A stretch of DNA of 53,545 nt from Alphaproteobacteria bacterium (GCA_016793165.1 JAEULA010000047.1:1-53545), one strand, 5' to 3'; numbered from the stretch's first letter, positions 42,654 through 52,839 are shown. Made by a program: numbers and translations. The notes: a model not told the origin generated them from the sequence alone.

Positions 42654-43621
42654 CGCCAGCCCAGCCGCGCCATGAGCCAGGCCGGATCGTAGCGTCTGGG
42701 CACGAGCCCGCGCGGACGGGCGAGCACGATGCCCACGAGCAGGATCCCGTAGAGCAGCATGCGGTACTGCGAGTACTCGCGCAGCAGCTCGGGCATGACG
42801 ATCAGCACCGTGGCGCCGACCACCACGCCGAGCAGGTTGCCGAGGCCGCCGATGACCACGACCAGCACGACGAGCAGCGATTCCTGGAAGACGAAGCTCT
42901 CCGGGCTCACGAAGCGCTGGAACGAGGCGAAGATGACGCCGGCGATCGAGCCGATCACCGCGCTCAGCCCGAAGGCGCAGAGCTTCACCAGGGTGGTGTC
43001 GACGCCGACCCCGCGCGCGGCGTCCTGGTCTTCGCGCACCGCCGCCCAGGCCTTGCCGAGGATCGAGCGCTCGAGCCGCCAGACGGCGAGGAACACGATC
43101 GTGCAGGTGACGAGCAGCAGGTAGAAGAAGTCCAGCGGCGTGGCGACGGTCCAGCCGAGGATCTCCGCGCGATAGATGCGCGAGATGCCCTTGGGCCCGT
43201 TGGTCAGCGCGTCGGCGTTGTTGATCACGACCCTGATGATCTCGCCGAAGCCGAGCGTCACGATCGCGAGGTAGTCGCCGCGCAGCCGAAGCACGGGGAT
43301 GCCCAGCAGGACGCCCGCCGCGAGCCCGCACAGCGCGGCGACGACGAGCACGGCGCCGAAAGGCCAGTGCAGCCCCGTGTGCGGGCTCGCCAGCAGCGCG
43401 TAGGTGTAGGCGCCGACGGCGTAGAAGGCGATGAAGCCGAGGTCGAGCAGGCCGCAATAGCCGACGACGATGTTCAGGCCCATCGCCAGCAGCACGTAGA
43501 GCAGCACGCTGTCGAGCACGCGCAGCTCGTAGTTCGGCAGGAAGCTCGCCCCCCAGGCGATCGCCGCGAAGGCGGCGACGAGGATCGCGAGCGCGCGCAG
43601 CCGGCCGCCGAGCGCTCCCAT
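42650..43621 (-). CDS. Branched-chain amino-acid-type ABC permease (LivM-like)
   Basis: A 323-residue permease with eight to nine helices. LLYVLLAMGLNIVVGYCGLLDLGFIAFYAVGAYTYALLAS near residues 41-80 and the coupling loop LERSILGKAWAAVREDQDAARGVGVDT near 181 are typical of LivM. The ATG is 1 bp after the LivH stop. Confidence 0.95.
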   Translation of the reverse strand: MGALGGRLRALAILVAAFAAIAWGASFLPNYELRVLDSVLLYVLLAMGLNIVVGYCGLLDLGFIAFYAVGAYTYALLASPHTGLHWPFGAVLVVAALCGLAAGVLLGIPVLRLRGDYLAIVTLGFGEIIRVVINNADALTNGPKGISRIYRAEILGWTVATPLDFFYLLLVTCTIVFLAVWRLERSILGKAWAAVREDQDAARGVGVDTTLVKLCAFGLSAVIGSIAGVIFASFQRFVSPESFVFQESLLVVLVVVIGGLGNLLGVVVGATVLIVMPELLREYSQYRMLLYGILLVGIVLARPRGLVPRRYDPAWLMARLGWR

Positions 43622-43622
43622 C

Positions 43623-44579
43623 TCAGAAGTCCTTCTTGTAGACCATGCTCTCCTCGGTCACCGGCTCGCCCATCAGGCCGGCCGGGCGGAAGAGCAGGAC
43701 GAGGACGAGCGCCGCGAAGGCGAAGATGTCGCGGTACTCGGAGCCGAGCAGCCCGCCGGTCAGGAAGGGCAGGAAGCCGGCGCCGAGCGTCTCGAGCAGG
43801 CCGAGCAGCAGCCCGCCCAGCATGGCGCCGGGGATCGAGCCGATGCCGCCGAGGATCGCGGCGGTGAAGGCCTTCATGCCGACGCTCACGCCCATCGAGA
43901 ACTGCATGATGCCGTAGTAGCTGGACCACAGCACGCCGGCGATCGCGCCGAGGCCGGGCCCGATCAGGAAGACGATCGCGATCGTGCGGTCGACGTTGAT
44001 GCCGAGGAGCCGCGCGGTCTGGTGGCTCTCGGACACCGCGCGGATATGGACGCCGAAGCGCGTCTTGCGCACGAACCAGTGCAGCGCGCCCATCAGCGCC
44101 AGGGCCGCGACCAGGATCAGGCCGTGCTTGTTGGAGATCACCACGCCGCCGAAGTCGAACTGCTGGCGCTCGATGATCTCGGGGAACTTGATCGGTTGCG
44201 GCCCGACCAGCAGCTGGACGGCGTTCTGCAGCAGGATCGACACGCCGAGCGCCGAGAGCATGGGCGCGAGGCGGCTGGCATCGCGCAGCGGCCGGTAGGC
44301 GACGCGCTCGGTTCCCATGCCTGCGACGCCGATGATGGCGAAGCAGGCGAAGAAGAGCAGGGTCACCCCGACGATGCCGATGCCGCCGCCGGCGACCGGG
44401 CCGATCGTCCAGGCCAGCACGAAGAACGCGGCGTAGGCGCCGAGCATGAACATCTCGCCGTGGGCGAAATTGATCAGCTGCAGCACGCCGTAGACCATCG
44501 TGTAGCCGAGCGCGATCAGCGCGTAGATCGCGCCGATGGCGAGGGCGTTGACGATCTGCTGGAGGAGGAAGTTCGTCAT
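43623..44579 (-). CDS. Branched-chain amino-acid-type ABC permease (LivH-like)
   Basis: A 318-residue permease with about eight helices. GAIYALIALGYTMVYGVLQLINFAHGEMFMLGAYAAFF at about residues 17-54 is the LivH N-terminal signature; FGVHIRAVSESHQTARLLGIN near 193 is the coupling loop. It is the first permease gene after the binding protein, separated from it by a 178-bp hairpin-rich spacer. Confidence 0.95.
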   Translation of the reverse strand: MTNFLLQQIVNALAIGAIYALIALGYTMVYGVLQLINFAHGEMFMLGAYAAFFVLAWTIGPVAGGGIGIVGVTLLFFACFAIIGVAGMGTERVAYRPLRDASRLAPMLSALGVSILLQNAVQLLVGPQPIKFPEIIERQQFDFGGVVISNKHGLILVAALALMGALHWFVRKTRFGVHIRAVSESHQTARLLGINVDRTIAIVFLIGPGLGAIAGVLWSSYYGIMQFSMGVSVGMKAFTAAILGGIGSIPGAMLGGLLLGLLETLGAGFLPFLTGGLLGSEYRDIFAFAALVLVLLFRPAGLMGEPVTEESMVYKKDF

Positions 44580-44594
44580 GGAGCGGAAGGGCGG

Positions 44595-44757
44595 GGCCGT
44601 TCCCCTCCCGTCACCCGCGGCACGATCGGAGGGGTGGCCGCGAAGCGGACCGGAAGGACGCGCGCGCTTCGCCGAGCCACGCCCGTCCTTTCCGCCCTCG
44701 CTTCGCCCGGTCACCCCTCCCGTTCGCCGCCGGCGAGAGGGAGGGGAGGGTTCCGGT
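44595..44757. repeat. Nested inverted-repeat element between livJ and livH
   Basis: The 178-bp spacer holds a long imperfect hairpin. The left arm 44628-44660 (GGAGGGGTGGCCGCGAAG through GGAAGGACG) pairs with the right arm 44684-44720 (CGTCCTTTCCG through CACCCCTCC). Outer GC-rich arms (44599-44612 and 44737-44755) may pair too. It resembles repetitive intergenic hairpins of GC-rich proteobacteria. In the mRNA it would lie between the binding protein and the permease. Confidence 0.6.
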
Positions 44758-45873
44758 TCAGCCCGACTTGTGCACGAGCTCGAAGTCCTTGCCCTTCACC
44801 CGGTACAGGAAGATCGGGGCCGTCTTGATCTCGCCCTTGTCGTCGAACTCGACGGGGCCGAGCATGGTGTTCATCTTCGTGCCGCGCAGCGCGTCGATGA
44901 TCGGCTTGCGCTCGAGCGCCGAGGCCGCCTTCATCGCCTCGACCACGATCGCGCCCATCATGTAGCCGTAGGCCGAGTAGGGCCCGGGCGCCTGGCCGAA
45001 GGCCTTCTGGTACTTGTCGGCGAAGGACTTCAGCGCGGGCGAGGAGTCGTAGGGCGGGCTCTGGAACGACACGAGCGCGCCCTGCGCATTGGCCTCGCCG
45101 GCCTGGTCGATGAAGCTGGTGTCGTAGCCGCCGTCGGCCGTGAAGAACGCCGCCGTCAGCTTCTGCTCGCGCATCTGCTTCAGCATCAGCGCGATCTGCG
45201 GCATCACGCCGCCGAAGTAGACGACGTCCACGTTCTCGGTCTTGAGCTTGGTGACCAGGGGCGTGAAGTCGACGTCCTTCGGGTCGACGCCGGACACCGA
45301 GGTGATCTTGCCGCCGTGCTTGGTGAATTCCGCCGAGAAGACCTCCGACACGCCCTGGCCGAAGGCCTGCTTGTCGTGGACGATCGCGGCCGCCTTGGCG
45401 TTGAGCGTCTTCGCCGCGTACTCCGCGGGCAATCCGCCCTGGCGCAGGTCGTTGGCGATCGGCCGGAAGATCTGCTTGAAGTTCAGCGTCGTGATGCGCG
45501 GGTTCGACGACAGCGTCACCTGCGGCATGCCGCAATCCGAATAGACGTCCATCGACGGGATCGTCACGCCGCTGTTGAAGTGGCCGATGACCGCGACGAC
45601 CGCCTTGTTGTCGCAGAAGCGCTGCGCAACCAGCGTGCCCTCGCGCGGGTCGGCCTTGTCGTCGCCCTGGCTGAGGACGACCTTGCGGCCCTTGACGCCG
45701 CCGGCGGCATTCACCTCGTCGAAGTAGATCTTGATGCCGTTGTGCCAGCTGGCTCCGAACACGGCCTGCGGGCCGCTGAGGGGCGCCGCGGCGCCGATCA
45801 CCAGGTCCTGGCCATGCGCCGACGTCGCCGCCAGCACCGCGCCCATCGCGAGCGCGAGATGCGTTGCCTTCAT
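44758..45873 (-). CDS. Branched-chain amino-acid-type binding protein (LivJ-like)
   Basis: A 371-residue exported protein: signal peptide MKATHLALAMGAVLAATSAHG, then LVIGAAAPLSGPQAVFGASW, VVAVIGHFNSGVTIPSMDVY near residue 91 and a type I binding-protein fold. It is first in the operon livJ-H-M-G-F with the saccharopine-dehydrogenase-like gene. GGGGAGA lies before the ATG. The substrate is probably an amino acid or a related compound. Confidence 0.95.
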   Translation of the reverse strand: MKATHLALAMGAVLAATSAHGQDLVIGAAAPLSGPQAVFGASWHNGIKIYFDEVNAAGGVKGRKVVLSQGDDKADPREGTLVAQRFCDNKAVVAVIGHFNSGVTIPSMDVYSDCGMPQVTLSSNPRITTLNFKQIFRPIANDLRQGGLPAEYAAKTLNAKAAAIVHDKQAFGQGVSEVFSAEFTKHGGKITSVSGVDPKDVDFTPLVTKLKTENVDVVYFGGVMPQIALMLKQMREQKLTAAFFTADGGYDTSFIDQAGEANAQGALVSFQSPPYDSSPALKSFADKYQKAFGQAPGPYSAYGYMMGAIVVEAMKAASALERKPIIDALRGTKMNTMLGPVEFDDKGEIKTAPIFLYRVKGKDFELVHKSG

Positions 45874-45895
45874 GTGTTGGATCTCCCCTGCCTTG

Positions 45896-45915
45896 CGTTC
45901 GCTCCCAGGCGAACG
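45896..45915 (-). promoter_or_regulatory. 7-bp hairpin in the livJ leader
   Basis: CGTTCGC and GCGAACG are exact arms around a TCCCAG loop, 23 bp upstream of the livJ ATG. It may terminate read-through from dppF or shape the livJ leader; the 114-bp spacer holds no other obvious element. Confidence 0.35.
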
Positions 45916-45987
45916 TCCCCCGAACACTGGACCCGCGGCCCGAGCGCGGTCAATCGCGGTCGGCGACGGAGCGAGGCCGGGTCGGCG

Positions 45988-46995
45988 TCACGCCGCCGGC
46001 TCGGTGCTCCGGATCGGGTTCGGGCCGGCGAAATGACAGGCAGCCTGCTGAGCATCCGCCACGTCGCGCAGCGGCGGCCGCTCGCGCCGGCAGACGTCCT
46101 GCGCGAGCGGGCAGCGGGTATGGAAGCTGCATCCGCCGGGGATGCGCGTCGGGCTGGGCACGTCGCCGGCGAGGAGGATGCGGCGGGACACCGCGTCGGG
46201 ATCCGGTTCGGGGACCGCCGAGAGCAGCGCCTGCGTGTAGGGATGCTGCGGAGCCGTGAAGATGCGCCGCTTGGGCCCGATCTCCACGACGCGCCCGAGA
46301 TACATGACCATGACGCGGTCGGCGATGTGCCGGACGACGGCGAGGTCGTGGGCGATGAACAGGTAGGAGAACCGCTTCCGCTCCTGCAGGTCCTGCAGCA
46401 GATTGATGATCTGCGCCTGGACCGAGACGTCGAGTGCCGAGACGGGCTCGTCGGCGACGATGAAGCTCGGATCGACCGAGATCGCGCGCGCGATGCCGAT
46501 GCGTTGGCGCTGGCCGCCCGAGAACTGACGCGGATGGCGGTCCATGAGGGCCGGCGACAGCCCGACCTGCGACAGGATCTCGGCGACCTTGTCGCGCCGC
46601 GCCTTCGCGGTGCGCGCCAGGCCGAAGACCTCGAGCGGCTCGGCGATGATCTCGGCGACCGTGCGGCGCGGACTGAGCGAGCCATAGGGGTCCTGAAACA
46701 CCATCTGCGCCTTGCGCCGGATCCGCCGCAGCGCGGCGCCGGACAGCGAGGCCATGTCGACACCCTCGAACGCGACGCGGCCCTCGCTCGGCTCGATGAG
46801 CCGCAGCAGCAGCCGGCCGAGGGTGGACTTGCCGCAGCCGGACTCGCCGACGACCGCGAGCGTCTCGCCGCGACCGATGGCGAAGGACACGCCGTCGACC
46901 GCCCGCACGCCGCCGCTCGCCGCACGGAACCAGCCGCGGCGCGGCGCGGCGAAAGTCTTGCCGAGACCCTCGGCCTCGAGCAGCGGCGCGGTCAT
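45988..46995 (-). CDS. Peptide/opine-type ABC transporter ATPase (DppF/OppF-like)
   Basis: A 335-residue ATPase: Walker [12 protein letters not shown] near residue 60, [19 protein letters not shown] for the Q-loop, [15 protein letters not shown] near 161 and Walker [17 protein letters not shown]. The C-terminal oligopeptide-transporter domain has the cysteine cluster [15 protein letters not shown] near 297, typical of Dpp/Opp ATPases. Its ATG overlaps the DppD stop. Confidence 0.95.
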   Translation of the reverse strand: MTAPLLEAEGLGKTFAAPRRGWFRAASGGVRAVDGVSFAIGRGETLAVVGESGCGKSTLGRLLLRLIEPSEGRVAFEGVDMASLSGAALRRIRRKAQMVFQDPYGSLSPRRTVAEIIAEPLEVFGLARTAKARRDKVAEILSQVGLSPALMDRHPRQFSGGQRQRIGIARAISVDPSFIVADEPVSALDVSVQAQIINLLQDLQERKRFSYLFIAHDLAVVRHIADRVMVMYLGRVVEIGPKRRIFTAPQHPYTQALLSAVPEPDPDAVSRRILLAGDVPSPTRIPGGCSFHTRCPLAQDVCRRERPPLRDVADAQQAACHFAGPNPIRSTEPAA

Positions 46996-47972
46996 GGCGC
47001 CGCCTCTGCCGCGACCCAGCAGGCAGCCGCGTGCGCGTCGCCGAATTCCGTCATCGGGGGCATCGCCGCCACGCAGCGCTCGATGCGCCGGGCGCAGCGC
47101 GGCGCGAAGGGACAGCCGGCCGCGATCTCGCCGGGCTGCGGCACGGCGCCTGGGATCTGCACGAGGCGGCGGCGCTCGTCGTGCAGGCGCGGGATCGAAT
47201 CGAGCAGTCCGCGCGTGTAGGGATGGCGCGCCGCCCGGAAGATCGCGCGCACGTCCCCGGCCTCGACGACGCGGCCGGCATACATGACGACGACGCGCTC
47301 GCACATGTCGGCGATGATCCCCAGATCGTGCGAGATCAGCAGCAGCGCGGTGCCGGTGTCCCTGCGGATCGACTTGATGAGATCGAGCACCTGCGCCTGG
47401 ATCGTCACGTCCAGCGCGGTGGTCGGCTCGTCGGCGATCAGCAGCCGGGGGCCGCACGCCAGCGCCATCGCGATCATCGCGCGCTGGCGCATGCCGCCGG
47501 AGAACTGGTGCGGATAGGCGTCGAGCCGCGTCGCCGCGTCGGGGATGCCGACGCGCCCGAGCAGGTCGACGACGCGCTGCCGGCGCACCGGGCCCGGCAC
47601 GTCCTCGTGCAGCAGGATCGCCTCGCCGATCTGCTCGCCGATCGTCATCAGCGGATTGAGCGCGCTCATCGGCTCCTGGAAGATCATGGCGATGTCGCGA
47701 CCGCGGATCTCCGGGAGCCGGGACGGGGGCAGCGCGAGCAGATCGACGCCCTCGAACAGGATGCGCCCCGCGGCGATGCGCGCGGCGGGCGGCACGAGCC
47801 GCAGGATCGCGAGCGCGCTGAGCGACTTGCCCGATCCCGACTCCCCGACCAGGCCGACGGCGCCGCCGGCTTGGATCGCGAGCGACATGTCCGACACCGC
47901 GCGGATCGGACGCTCCGGCGTGCCGAACTCGATCGACAGGCCGTCGATCGCGAGGAGCGGCGGCGCCGTCAT
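46992..47972 (-). CDS. Peptide/opine-type ABC transporter ATPase (DppD/OppD-like)
   Basis: A 326-residue ATPase: Walker [16 protein letters not shown] near residue 43, [36 protein letters not shown] near 156 and Walker [17 protein letters not shown]. The C-terminal [15 protein letters not shown] cysteine motif is present. It overlaps the DppC stop by 4 bp. Confidence 0.95.
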   Translation of the reverse strand: MTAPPLLAIDGLSIEFGTPERPIRAVSDMSLAIQAGGAVGLVGESGSGKSLSALAILRLVPPAARIAAGRILFEGVDLLALPPSRLPEIRGRDIAMIFQEPMSALNPLMTIGEQIGEAILLHEDVPGPVRRQRVVDLLGRVGIPDAATRLDAYPHQFSGGMRQRAMIAMALACGPRLLIADEPTTALDVTIQAQVLDLIKSIRRDTGTALLLISHDLGIIADMCERVVVMYAGRVVEAGDVRAIFRAARHPYTRGLLDSIPRLHDERRRLVQIPGAVPQPGEIAAGCPFAPRCARRIERCVAAMPPMTEFGDAHAAACWVAAEAAP

Positions 47973-48850
47973 GCGGTGTCCGGGTCGAGCAGGTCGCGCA
48001 GCGCGTCGCCCAGCACGTTGAAGGCGAGCACGACGACGGTGATCGCGAAGCCCGCGCCGATGATCGGCCAGGGCGAGCCGAAGACGTTGCCGAGCCCGTC
48101 GCGGATGATGTTGCCCCAGCTCGGGTTGGGCGGCTGGGTGCCGATGCCGAGGAAGCTCAGCGAGGCCTCGAGCCGGATCGCCGAAGCGACCCACAGCGTC
48201 GTCAGCACCACGATCGGCGCCGCGATGTTCGGCAGGACGTGCCGGCGGATGATCGTCGGCGTGGCGACCCCGACCGCGGTGGCCGCCTCGATGTACGGCT
48301 CGCGCTTCACGGCAAGCGTCGTCGCGCGCGCGACGCGCGCGAATCCGGGAACGAAGGCGATGGCGATGACCATGACCACGTTCCAGAAGCCGCCGCCCAG
48401 CGCCGCGGCGATCATGATCGCGAGCAGCAGCTCGGGGAAGGACAGCAGCAGGTCGACCAGGCGGCTCACCACGCGGTCGACCGCGCCGCCGAAATAGCCG
48501 GCGACGACGCCCAGCGTGGTGCCGATCACCGCCGCGAGCGTCGGCGAGATCAGCCCGAACAGCAGCGAGTTGCGCGCGCCGTGCAGCAGGCGCGAGAGCA
48601 CGTCGCGCCCGAACTGGTCGGTCCCGAGCCAGTGCTCGGCCGAGGGATAGGCGTTGATGCGAAGGTAGCTCTGCGCCAGCGGGTCGTAGGGCGCGATCAC
48701 CGGCGCCAGCAGCGCGACGGCGACGAATGCGGTCACGATCGCGACCGCGACGAGGGCGGCCGGCCGCTCGCGCGAGAACAGCCGGCGCAGCGCCGCGAAG
48801 CGCGGCTCGTCCGGCGCGATGCCCGGAAGCATGTCCGCCGCGCCGGTCAT
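47969..48850 (-). CDS. Peptide/opine-type ABC transporter permease (DppC-like)
   Basis: A 293-residue permease with about six helices. The DppC-type [24 protein letters not shown] near residue 62 and the coupling segment [26 protein letters not shown] near 181 are clear. It overlaps the DppB stop. Confidence 0.95.
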   Translation of the reverse strand: MTGAADMLPGIAPDEPRFAALRRLFSRERPAALVAVAIVTAFVAVALLAPVIAPYDPLAQSYLRINAYPSAEHWLGTDQFGRDVLSRLLHGARNSLLFGLISPTLAAVIGTTLGVVAGYFGGAVDRVVSRLVDLLLSFPELLLAIMIAAALGGGFWNVVMVIAIAFVPGFARVARATTLAVKREPYIEAATAVGVATPTIIRRHVLPNIAAPIVVLTTLWVASAIRLEASLSFLGIGTQPPNPSWGNIIRDGLGNVFGSPWPIIGAGFAITVVVLAFNVLGDALRDLLDPDTA

Positions 48851-49785
48851 TCCTTCGCCCGGAGGCGCGGATCGACGACGATGTAGGCGAGATCGACCAG
48901 CAGGTTCACCGCGACGACGAAGAAGGCGAACACGACCACGCCGCTCTGGATCACCGGATAGTCGCGCTTGGCGATGGCGCTGATCAGCACCTCGCCGATC
49001 CCGGGCCGATTGAACACCAGCTCGATGGCGACCGAGCCCGAGAGCGTCGCGAGCAGGCTGAGACCGAGCCCCGTCGTCACCGGCAGCAGGGCGTTGCGCA
49101 GGCCGTGGCGATAGATGACGCGCGGCTCGCGCGCGCCCTTCGCCCGCGCGGTGCGCACGTAGTCCCTGCCCAGCACCTCCAGCAACGAGGTGCGCGTGAG
49201 GCGGCCGATGAAGGCGGTCTTGACCATCGCCAGGGTCAGCGCCGGCAGGAAGACGTGGTGCATGCGGTCGAGGAATCCGGCGCCGCCGCCGTTGATCGGG
49301 AACCAGCCGAGATTCAGCGCGAAGACGATCAGCAGCAGCGCGCCGAGATAGAAGTCAGGAATGGCATAGCCGATGAGCGAGAACAGGCGCACGCCGGTGT
49401 CGGGCAGGCGGTTGCGGTTCACCGCCGCAAGGACGCCCAGCGGGATGCCGCAGACGACGCCCATCGCCGTCGCCGCGAGTGTCAGCTCGATCGTGTAGGG
49501 CAGGTTGTCGCGCAGGAGCTGGATCACCGGCATCTGGTTGATCAGCGAGGCGCCGAGATCGAGCGTCAGCATGCTCCAGATGAAGGCGAGATACTGCTGC
49601 CAGAGCGGCGCATCGAGGCCCATTTGGCGGCGGAACAGCGCGAGCTGCTCGGGGGTGGCGAATTCGCCCAGCGCCACCAGCGCCGGGTCGCCGGGCAGGA
49701 TGCGCAGCGCCACGAAGACGAGCGAGAGGACCAGCAGCACGGTGGGCACGGCATCGAGCAGCCGCGCGCCGATCAGGCGGGTCAT
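48847..49785 (-). CDS. Peptide/opine-type ABC transporter permease (DppB-like)
   Basis: A 312-residue permease with about six helices: FVALRILPGDPALVALGEFATPEQL near residue 25 and the coupling segment RDYVRTARAKGAREPRVIYRHGLRNALLP near 205 mark the DppB family. It follows the binding-protein gene on the same strand after a 307-bp spacer. Confidence 0.95.
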   Translation of the reverse strand: MTRLIGARLLDAVPTVLLVLSLVFVALRILPGDPALVALGEFATPEQLALFRRQMGLDAPLWQQYLAFIWSMLTLDLGASLINQMPVIQLLRDNLPYTIELTLAATAMGVVCGIPLGVLAAVNRNRLPDTGVRLFSLIGYAIPDFYLGALLLIVFALNLGWFPINGGGAGFLDRMHHVFLPALTLAMVKTAFIGRLTRTSLLEVLGRDYVRTARAKGAREPRVIYRHGLRNALLPVTTGLGLSLLATLSGSVAIELVFNRPGIGEVLISAIAKRDYPVIQSGVVVFAFFVVAVNLLVDLAYIVVDPRLRAKE

Positions 49786-50092
49786 TCCGGCCGGGCTCCA
49801 GCTGCGCGCGCCGCGATCGCGAATTCCCGGCCCTCCCCCTCGAATGAGGGGGACAGGCCGCGCAGCGACCGGGGGGAGAGTCGCAGCGTCGCGGAAGTCG
49901 TCACGCAGAGGCCCGCTCCGCTTCCGGCTCCCCCTGCTCGCGCGCTGCGTGCGCGAGGCGTCCTCCTCGTTCGAAGGGGAATGTCGGAGCGCACCGCGGC
50001 CACGCCCGACGTCGCATGCGACTGCCCCCCTCTTCGAGGAGGACGGCTGAGCATCGAATGCCTGGCGCGCCGCATCCGCGGTCGTCCGGCCG
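49786..50092. repeat. Hairpin-rich spacer between binding protein and permease genes
   Basis: This is the longest gene-free stretch (307 bp). It contains perfect hairpins: TCCCCCTC/GAGGGGGA with a GAAT loop (49834-49853) and CTCGCGC/GCGCGAG with a 7-nt loop (49937-49957). It also has other pyrimidine/purine-rich tracts and a CCTCTTCGAGGAGG-like element near 50031-50044. No open frame has family similarity. It resembles a mosaic of short intergenic repeats and lies inside one transcription unit. Confidence 0.55.
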
Positions 50093-51694
50093 CTAGACGC
50101 GCCTGGCGCGGTTGAGCGGCCAGTAGGCGTAGCCGGACTTGACCGGGTAGCCGATATCGACGCGGGGATTGCGCGCGACGACGTAGGACAGCGTGATGAT
50201 GCCCAGCAGCGGCAGGTCGCGGAGCACCTGGCGCTCCGCGTCCTGGATCTTCGCGATCAGCTTGGCGAAGTCCGGCTCGTTCTGCGCCTGCTCGAGGAGC
50301 CCGTCGACGCCGGGCAGGGCCACGCCGTAATGGCTGTAGTTTTCGCTGCCCGACCCGTCCGCCTTCACCTCGGCCGCCGCGGAGAGCAGCGAGAAGTAGG
50401 GCTGCGTGGGCACGGGCGGGTAGCTCGAGGAGTAGAGCGCCAGCGAGTTCCGGTCCTTGCGGTTCTCCGCGTGCATCGTCGCGTGATCGATGATCTTCAG
50501 GTCGAGATTGATCCCCGCGGCGCGCAGCTGCTCCTGGATGATGAGCATGATCGAGGCGTAGTCCTCGCGCTGGCTCGTGTAGCAGGGGATGGTCACGCCG
50601 TTGGGAAAGCCGGCCTCGGCGAGCAGCGCCTTGGCCTTGCGCGGATCGGGCTCGTGGCGCAGCTCTGCCGGCAGCTCCTCGCGCTTCACCGAGCCTGCGA
50701 ATTGCGGCGCGATGATGCCGATCATCGGCACCGCCAGGCCGGCGAAAGCCGCGGCGATCTGCGCGTTGTTGATGCCGAGGCGGACGGCCTGGCGCACCCG
50801 CAGGTCGTTGAGCGGCGGTCGCGTGAGGTTCAGATGCAGCACGTTGAAGCTGCCCGGCGCGGTCGCGTCGAAGATCGTCTGCGGCGCGCGCTGCTTCATC
50901 GTCGGGATCCAGCCGGGCGCGCGCACGCCCTCGATCATGTCGACCTGGCCCGAGGCGAATGCGAGGGTTCGCGCCGTGGTGTCGGCGATGAAGGCGACCC
51001 GCAGCTGCCGCGAAGCGGCCATGCCGCCCCAGTGCTGCTCGAAGGCGCTCAGCAGCACGCCCTCGGTCGGGCTCACGCTCTCGACCTGGAAGGCGCCCGT
51101 GCCGATCGGATCCATGTTGAAGCGGGTCCCGCGCTCCTCGAAGGCCTTGCGGCTGAGGATCGACGCGGACAGCGTCGTGACGACGCTGCCGTTGAACAGC
51201 GGGTCGGGCCGCTTGAGCGCGAAGCGTACCGTATGCGAGTCGAGCGCCGCGACCGACTCGACGTTCGCGTAGAGCGGCTTCTGGTTCGTGACGATGCCCG
51301 GATCGAGATGCCGCCGGTAGGTGAAGACGACGTCGTCGGACGTCATCTCGCCGTAGCCCTTGTGGAACTGCACGCCGCGGCGCAGCGAATAGGTCCAGGT
51401 CCGCGCGTCGGCCGAGCTCTCCCACTTCTCGGCGAGCGCCGGGCGAAAATCCTCCGGCCGCACGCCGAAGGTGCCGTCGTCCGACTTCACCAGCGTGTCG
51501 AAGATCTGCCGGATCGCCCAATTGTCGCCGCCGGTGAGCCCGTTCATCATCGGGCTGAGGCCCGTCGGCGCGCGCGCCGCGAGCGCGATCGTGATCGGTC
51601 CGGTCGCCGCCTGCGCCGTCGCCCGGCCCGCCGCGGCGAGCCCCGCCGTGGCGACCGCACCGCCGCGCAGCGCCTGTCTCCTGGAAATGCCCAT
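50093..51694 (-). CDS. Peptide/opine-type ABC substrate-binding protein (family 5)
   Basis: A 533-residue exported protein with a Tat-like signal (SRRQALRGGAVATAGLAAAG) and the type II binding-protein fold of the SBP_bac_5 family: FRPALAEKWESSADARTWTYSLRRGVQFHKG near residue 87, DDVVFTYRRHLDP, and VRQAVRLGINNAQIA near 296. It probably binds a peptide, opine, sugar or sugar-acid conjugate. It is 26 bp downstream of the enolase-superfamily gene, which suggests that the ligand is linked to that enzyme's substrate. Confidence 0.93.
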   Translation of the reverse strand: MGISRRQALRGGAVATAGLAAAGRATAQAATGPITIALAARAPTGLSPMMNGLTGGDNWAIRQIFDTLVKSDDGTFGVRPEDFRPALAEKWESSADARTWTYSLRRGVQFHKGYGEMTSDDVVFTYRRHLDPGIVTNQKPLYANVESVAALDSHTVRFALKRPDPLFNGSVVTTLSASILSRKAFEERGTRFNMDPIGTGAFQVESVSPTEGVLLSAFEQHWGGMAASRQLRVAFIADTTARTLAFASGQVDMIEGVRAPGWIPTMKQRAPQTIFDATAPGSFNVLHLNLTRPPLNDLRVRQAVRLGINNAQIAAAFAGLAVPMIGIIAPQFAGSVKREELPAELRHEPDPRKAKALLAEAGFPNGVTIPCYTSQREDYASIMLIIQEQLRAAGINLDLKIIDHATMHAENRKDRNSLALYSSSYPPVPTQPYFSLLSAAAEVKADGSGSENYSHYGVALPGVDGLLEQAQNEPDFAKLIAKIQDAERQVLRDLPLLGIITLSYVVARNPRVDIGYPVKSGYAYWPLNRARRV

Positions 51695-51720
51695 GACGTC
51701 GTCTCCCTTGGTCCGGCGCG

Positions 51721-52839
51721 TCAGATCGCGAGCGCGACCGTGCGGCGTGCGAGTTCCGCCGCGTCGAGCTCGATCCCGAGTCCCGGCGCGGTCGGCAGGC
51801 TGTAGCGGCCGTCGACGGCCTGCGACGGGTTCGGCTTGAACACGCTGCCGCAGCGCTCCCAGCCGTCGGCGACCTCGACCGGCTTGGTCATGTGCATGAC
51901 CGTCGACAGCACGTGCAGGTTCGCGAGATGGCCGATCGAGGGCTGGGTCTGGTGCGGCACGAACTCGACGCCGTGCGCGAAGGCGAGCGCCGCGCACTGC
52001 ATCATGCCGGTGATGCCGCCCATCTTGACGATGTCCGGCTGCACCATGCGCACACCCGCGTTGATCAGGTCCTTGAGGCCCTGGAGCGTGTAGGTCTGCT
52101 CGCCAGCGGAGACGGTGATGTCGAGGCGCTGCGCGACCTCGCCCATCGCGGCGACGTGATAGTGCTGCACGGGCTCCTCGAACCAGAGATAGCCGAGCTC
52201 CTCGAGCACGCGGCCGACGCGTATCGCGCCGCCGACCGAGTAGCCGTTGTTCGCGTCGAAGCCGAGGACGAATTCCGGGCCGAGCAGCTTGCGCACGGCC
52301 TTCGCCTTGGCGATGTCGCCGGCGAGATCGACGTCCTGCTTCGTGCGATCGCCGTCCCAGCGGATCTTCACCGCCGCAGGCTTCTCGGCCGTCACGCGCT
52401 TTTCCACCACCCGCAGCACCTCGTCGACCGTGCGCTTCGCGTTGCCGCCGATCGAGCAGTAGAACGGCAGCGACGTGCGCCAGGCGCCGCCGAGGAGCTT
52501 GTGGACCGGCTGGCCAAGAAGCTTGCCCTTGAGATCCCACAACGCGATGTCGAGCCCGGCGAGCGCGCCGGTGACCGCGCCCTCGGGGCCGAGCTTCACG
52601 CATTTGTGGAACAGCGTGTCGAGCAGCACCGCGTGGTCGAGCGCGTCCTTGCCGACCAGGAACGGCGCCATGTGCCGGGCGACGATCACGAGGGAGGCGA
52701 GGCCGCCCTCCATCGGCGAGGCCTCGCCGAATCCGGACAGGCCGTTGTCGGCATCGATGCGGATGAAGGCGCTGCGCGTGCCCGGCTTGCCGCCATCGCC
52801 CCAGTCGACCTGGAACGTCTCGATGCGAGCGATCTTCAC
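51721..52839 (-). CDS. Mandelate racemase/muconate lactonizing-type enolase-superfamily enzyme
   Basis: A 372-residue TIM-barrel enzyme that abstracts a proton next to a carboxylate. AVKIRWDGD near residue 161 is the K-x-K/R catalytic strand. Metal ligands are in GFDANNGY (Asp, near 195), LWFEEPV (Glu, near 220) and SAGEQTY (Glu, near 246); the catalytic His may be in VPHQTQPSIGHL near 298. This fits sugar-acid dehydratases or racemases. The start is GTG at 52839 with GGGGGA before it. It is first in the six-gene minus-strand importer operon. Confidence 0.92.
   Translation of the reverse strand: MKIARIETFQVDWGDGGKPGTRSAFIRIDADNGLSGFGEASPMEGGLASLVIVARHMAPFLVGKDALDHAVLLDTLFHKCVKLGPEGAVTGALAGLDIALWDLKGKLLGQPVHKLLGGAWRTSLPFYCSIGGNAKRTVDEVLRVVEKRVTAEKPAAVKIRWDGDRTKQDVDLAGDIAKAKAVRKLLGPEFVLGFDANNGYSVGGAIRVGRVLEELGYLWFEEPVQHYHVAAMGEVAQRLDITVSAGEQTYTLQGLKDLINAGVRMVQPDIVKMGGITGMMQCAALAFAHGVEFVPHQTQPSIGHLANLHVLSTVMHMTKPVEVADGWERCGSVFKPNPSQAVDGRYSLPTAPGLGIELDAAELARRTVALAI

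Noticed and set aside
44536..47220. Open frame of 894 codons on the plus strand
   Set aside because: Antisense to livJ and dppF, both with clear ABC motifs; its composition is typical of shadow frames.
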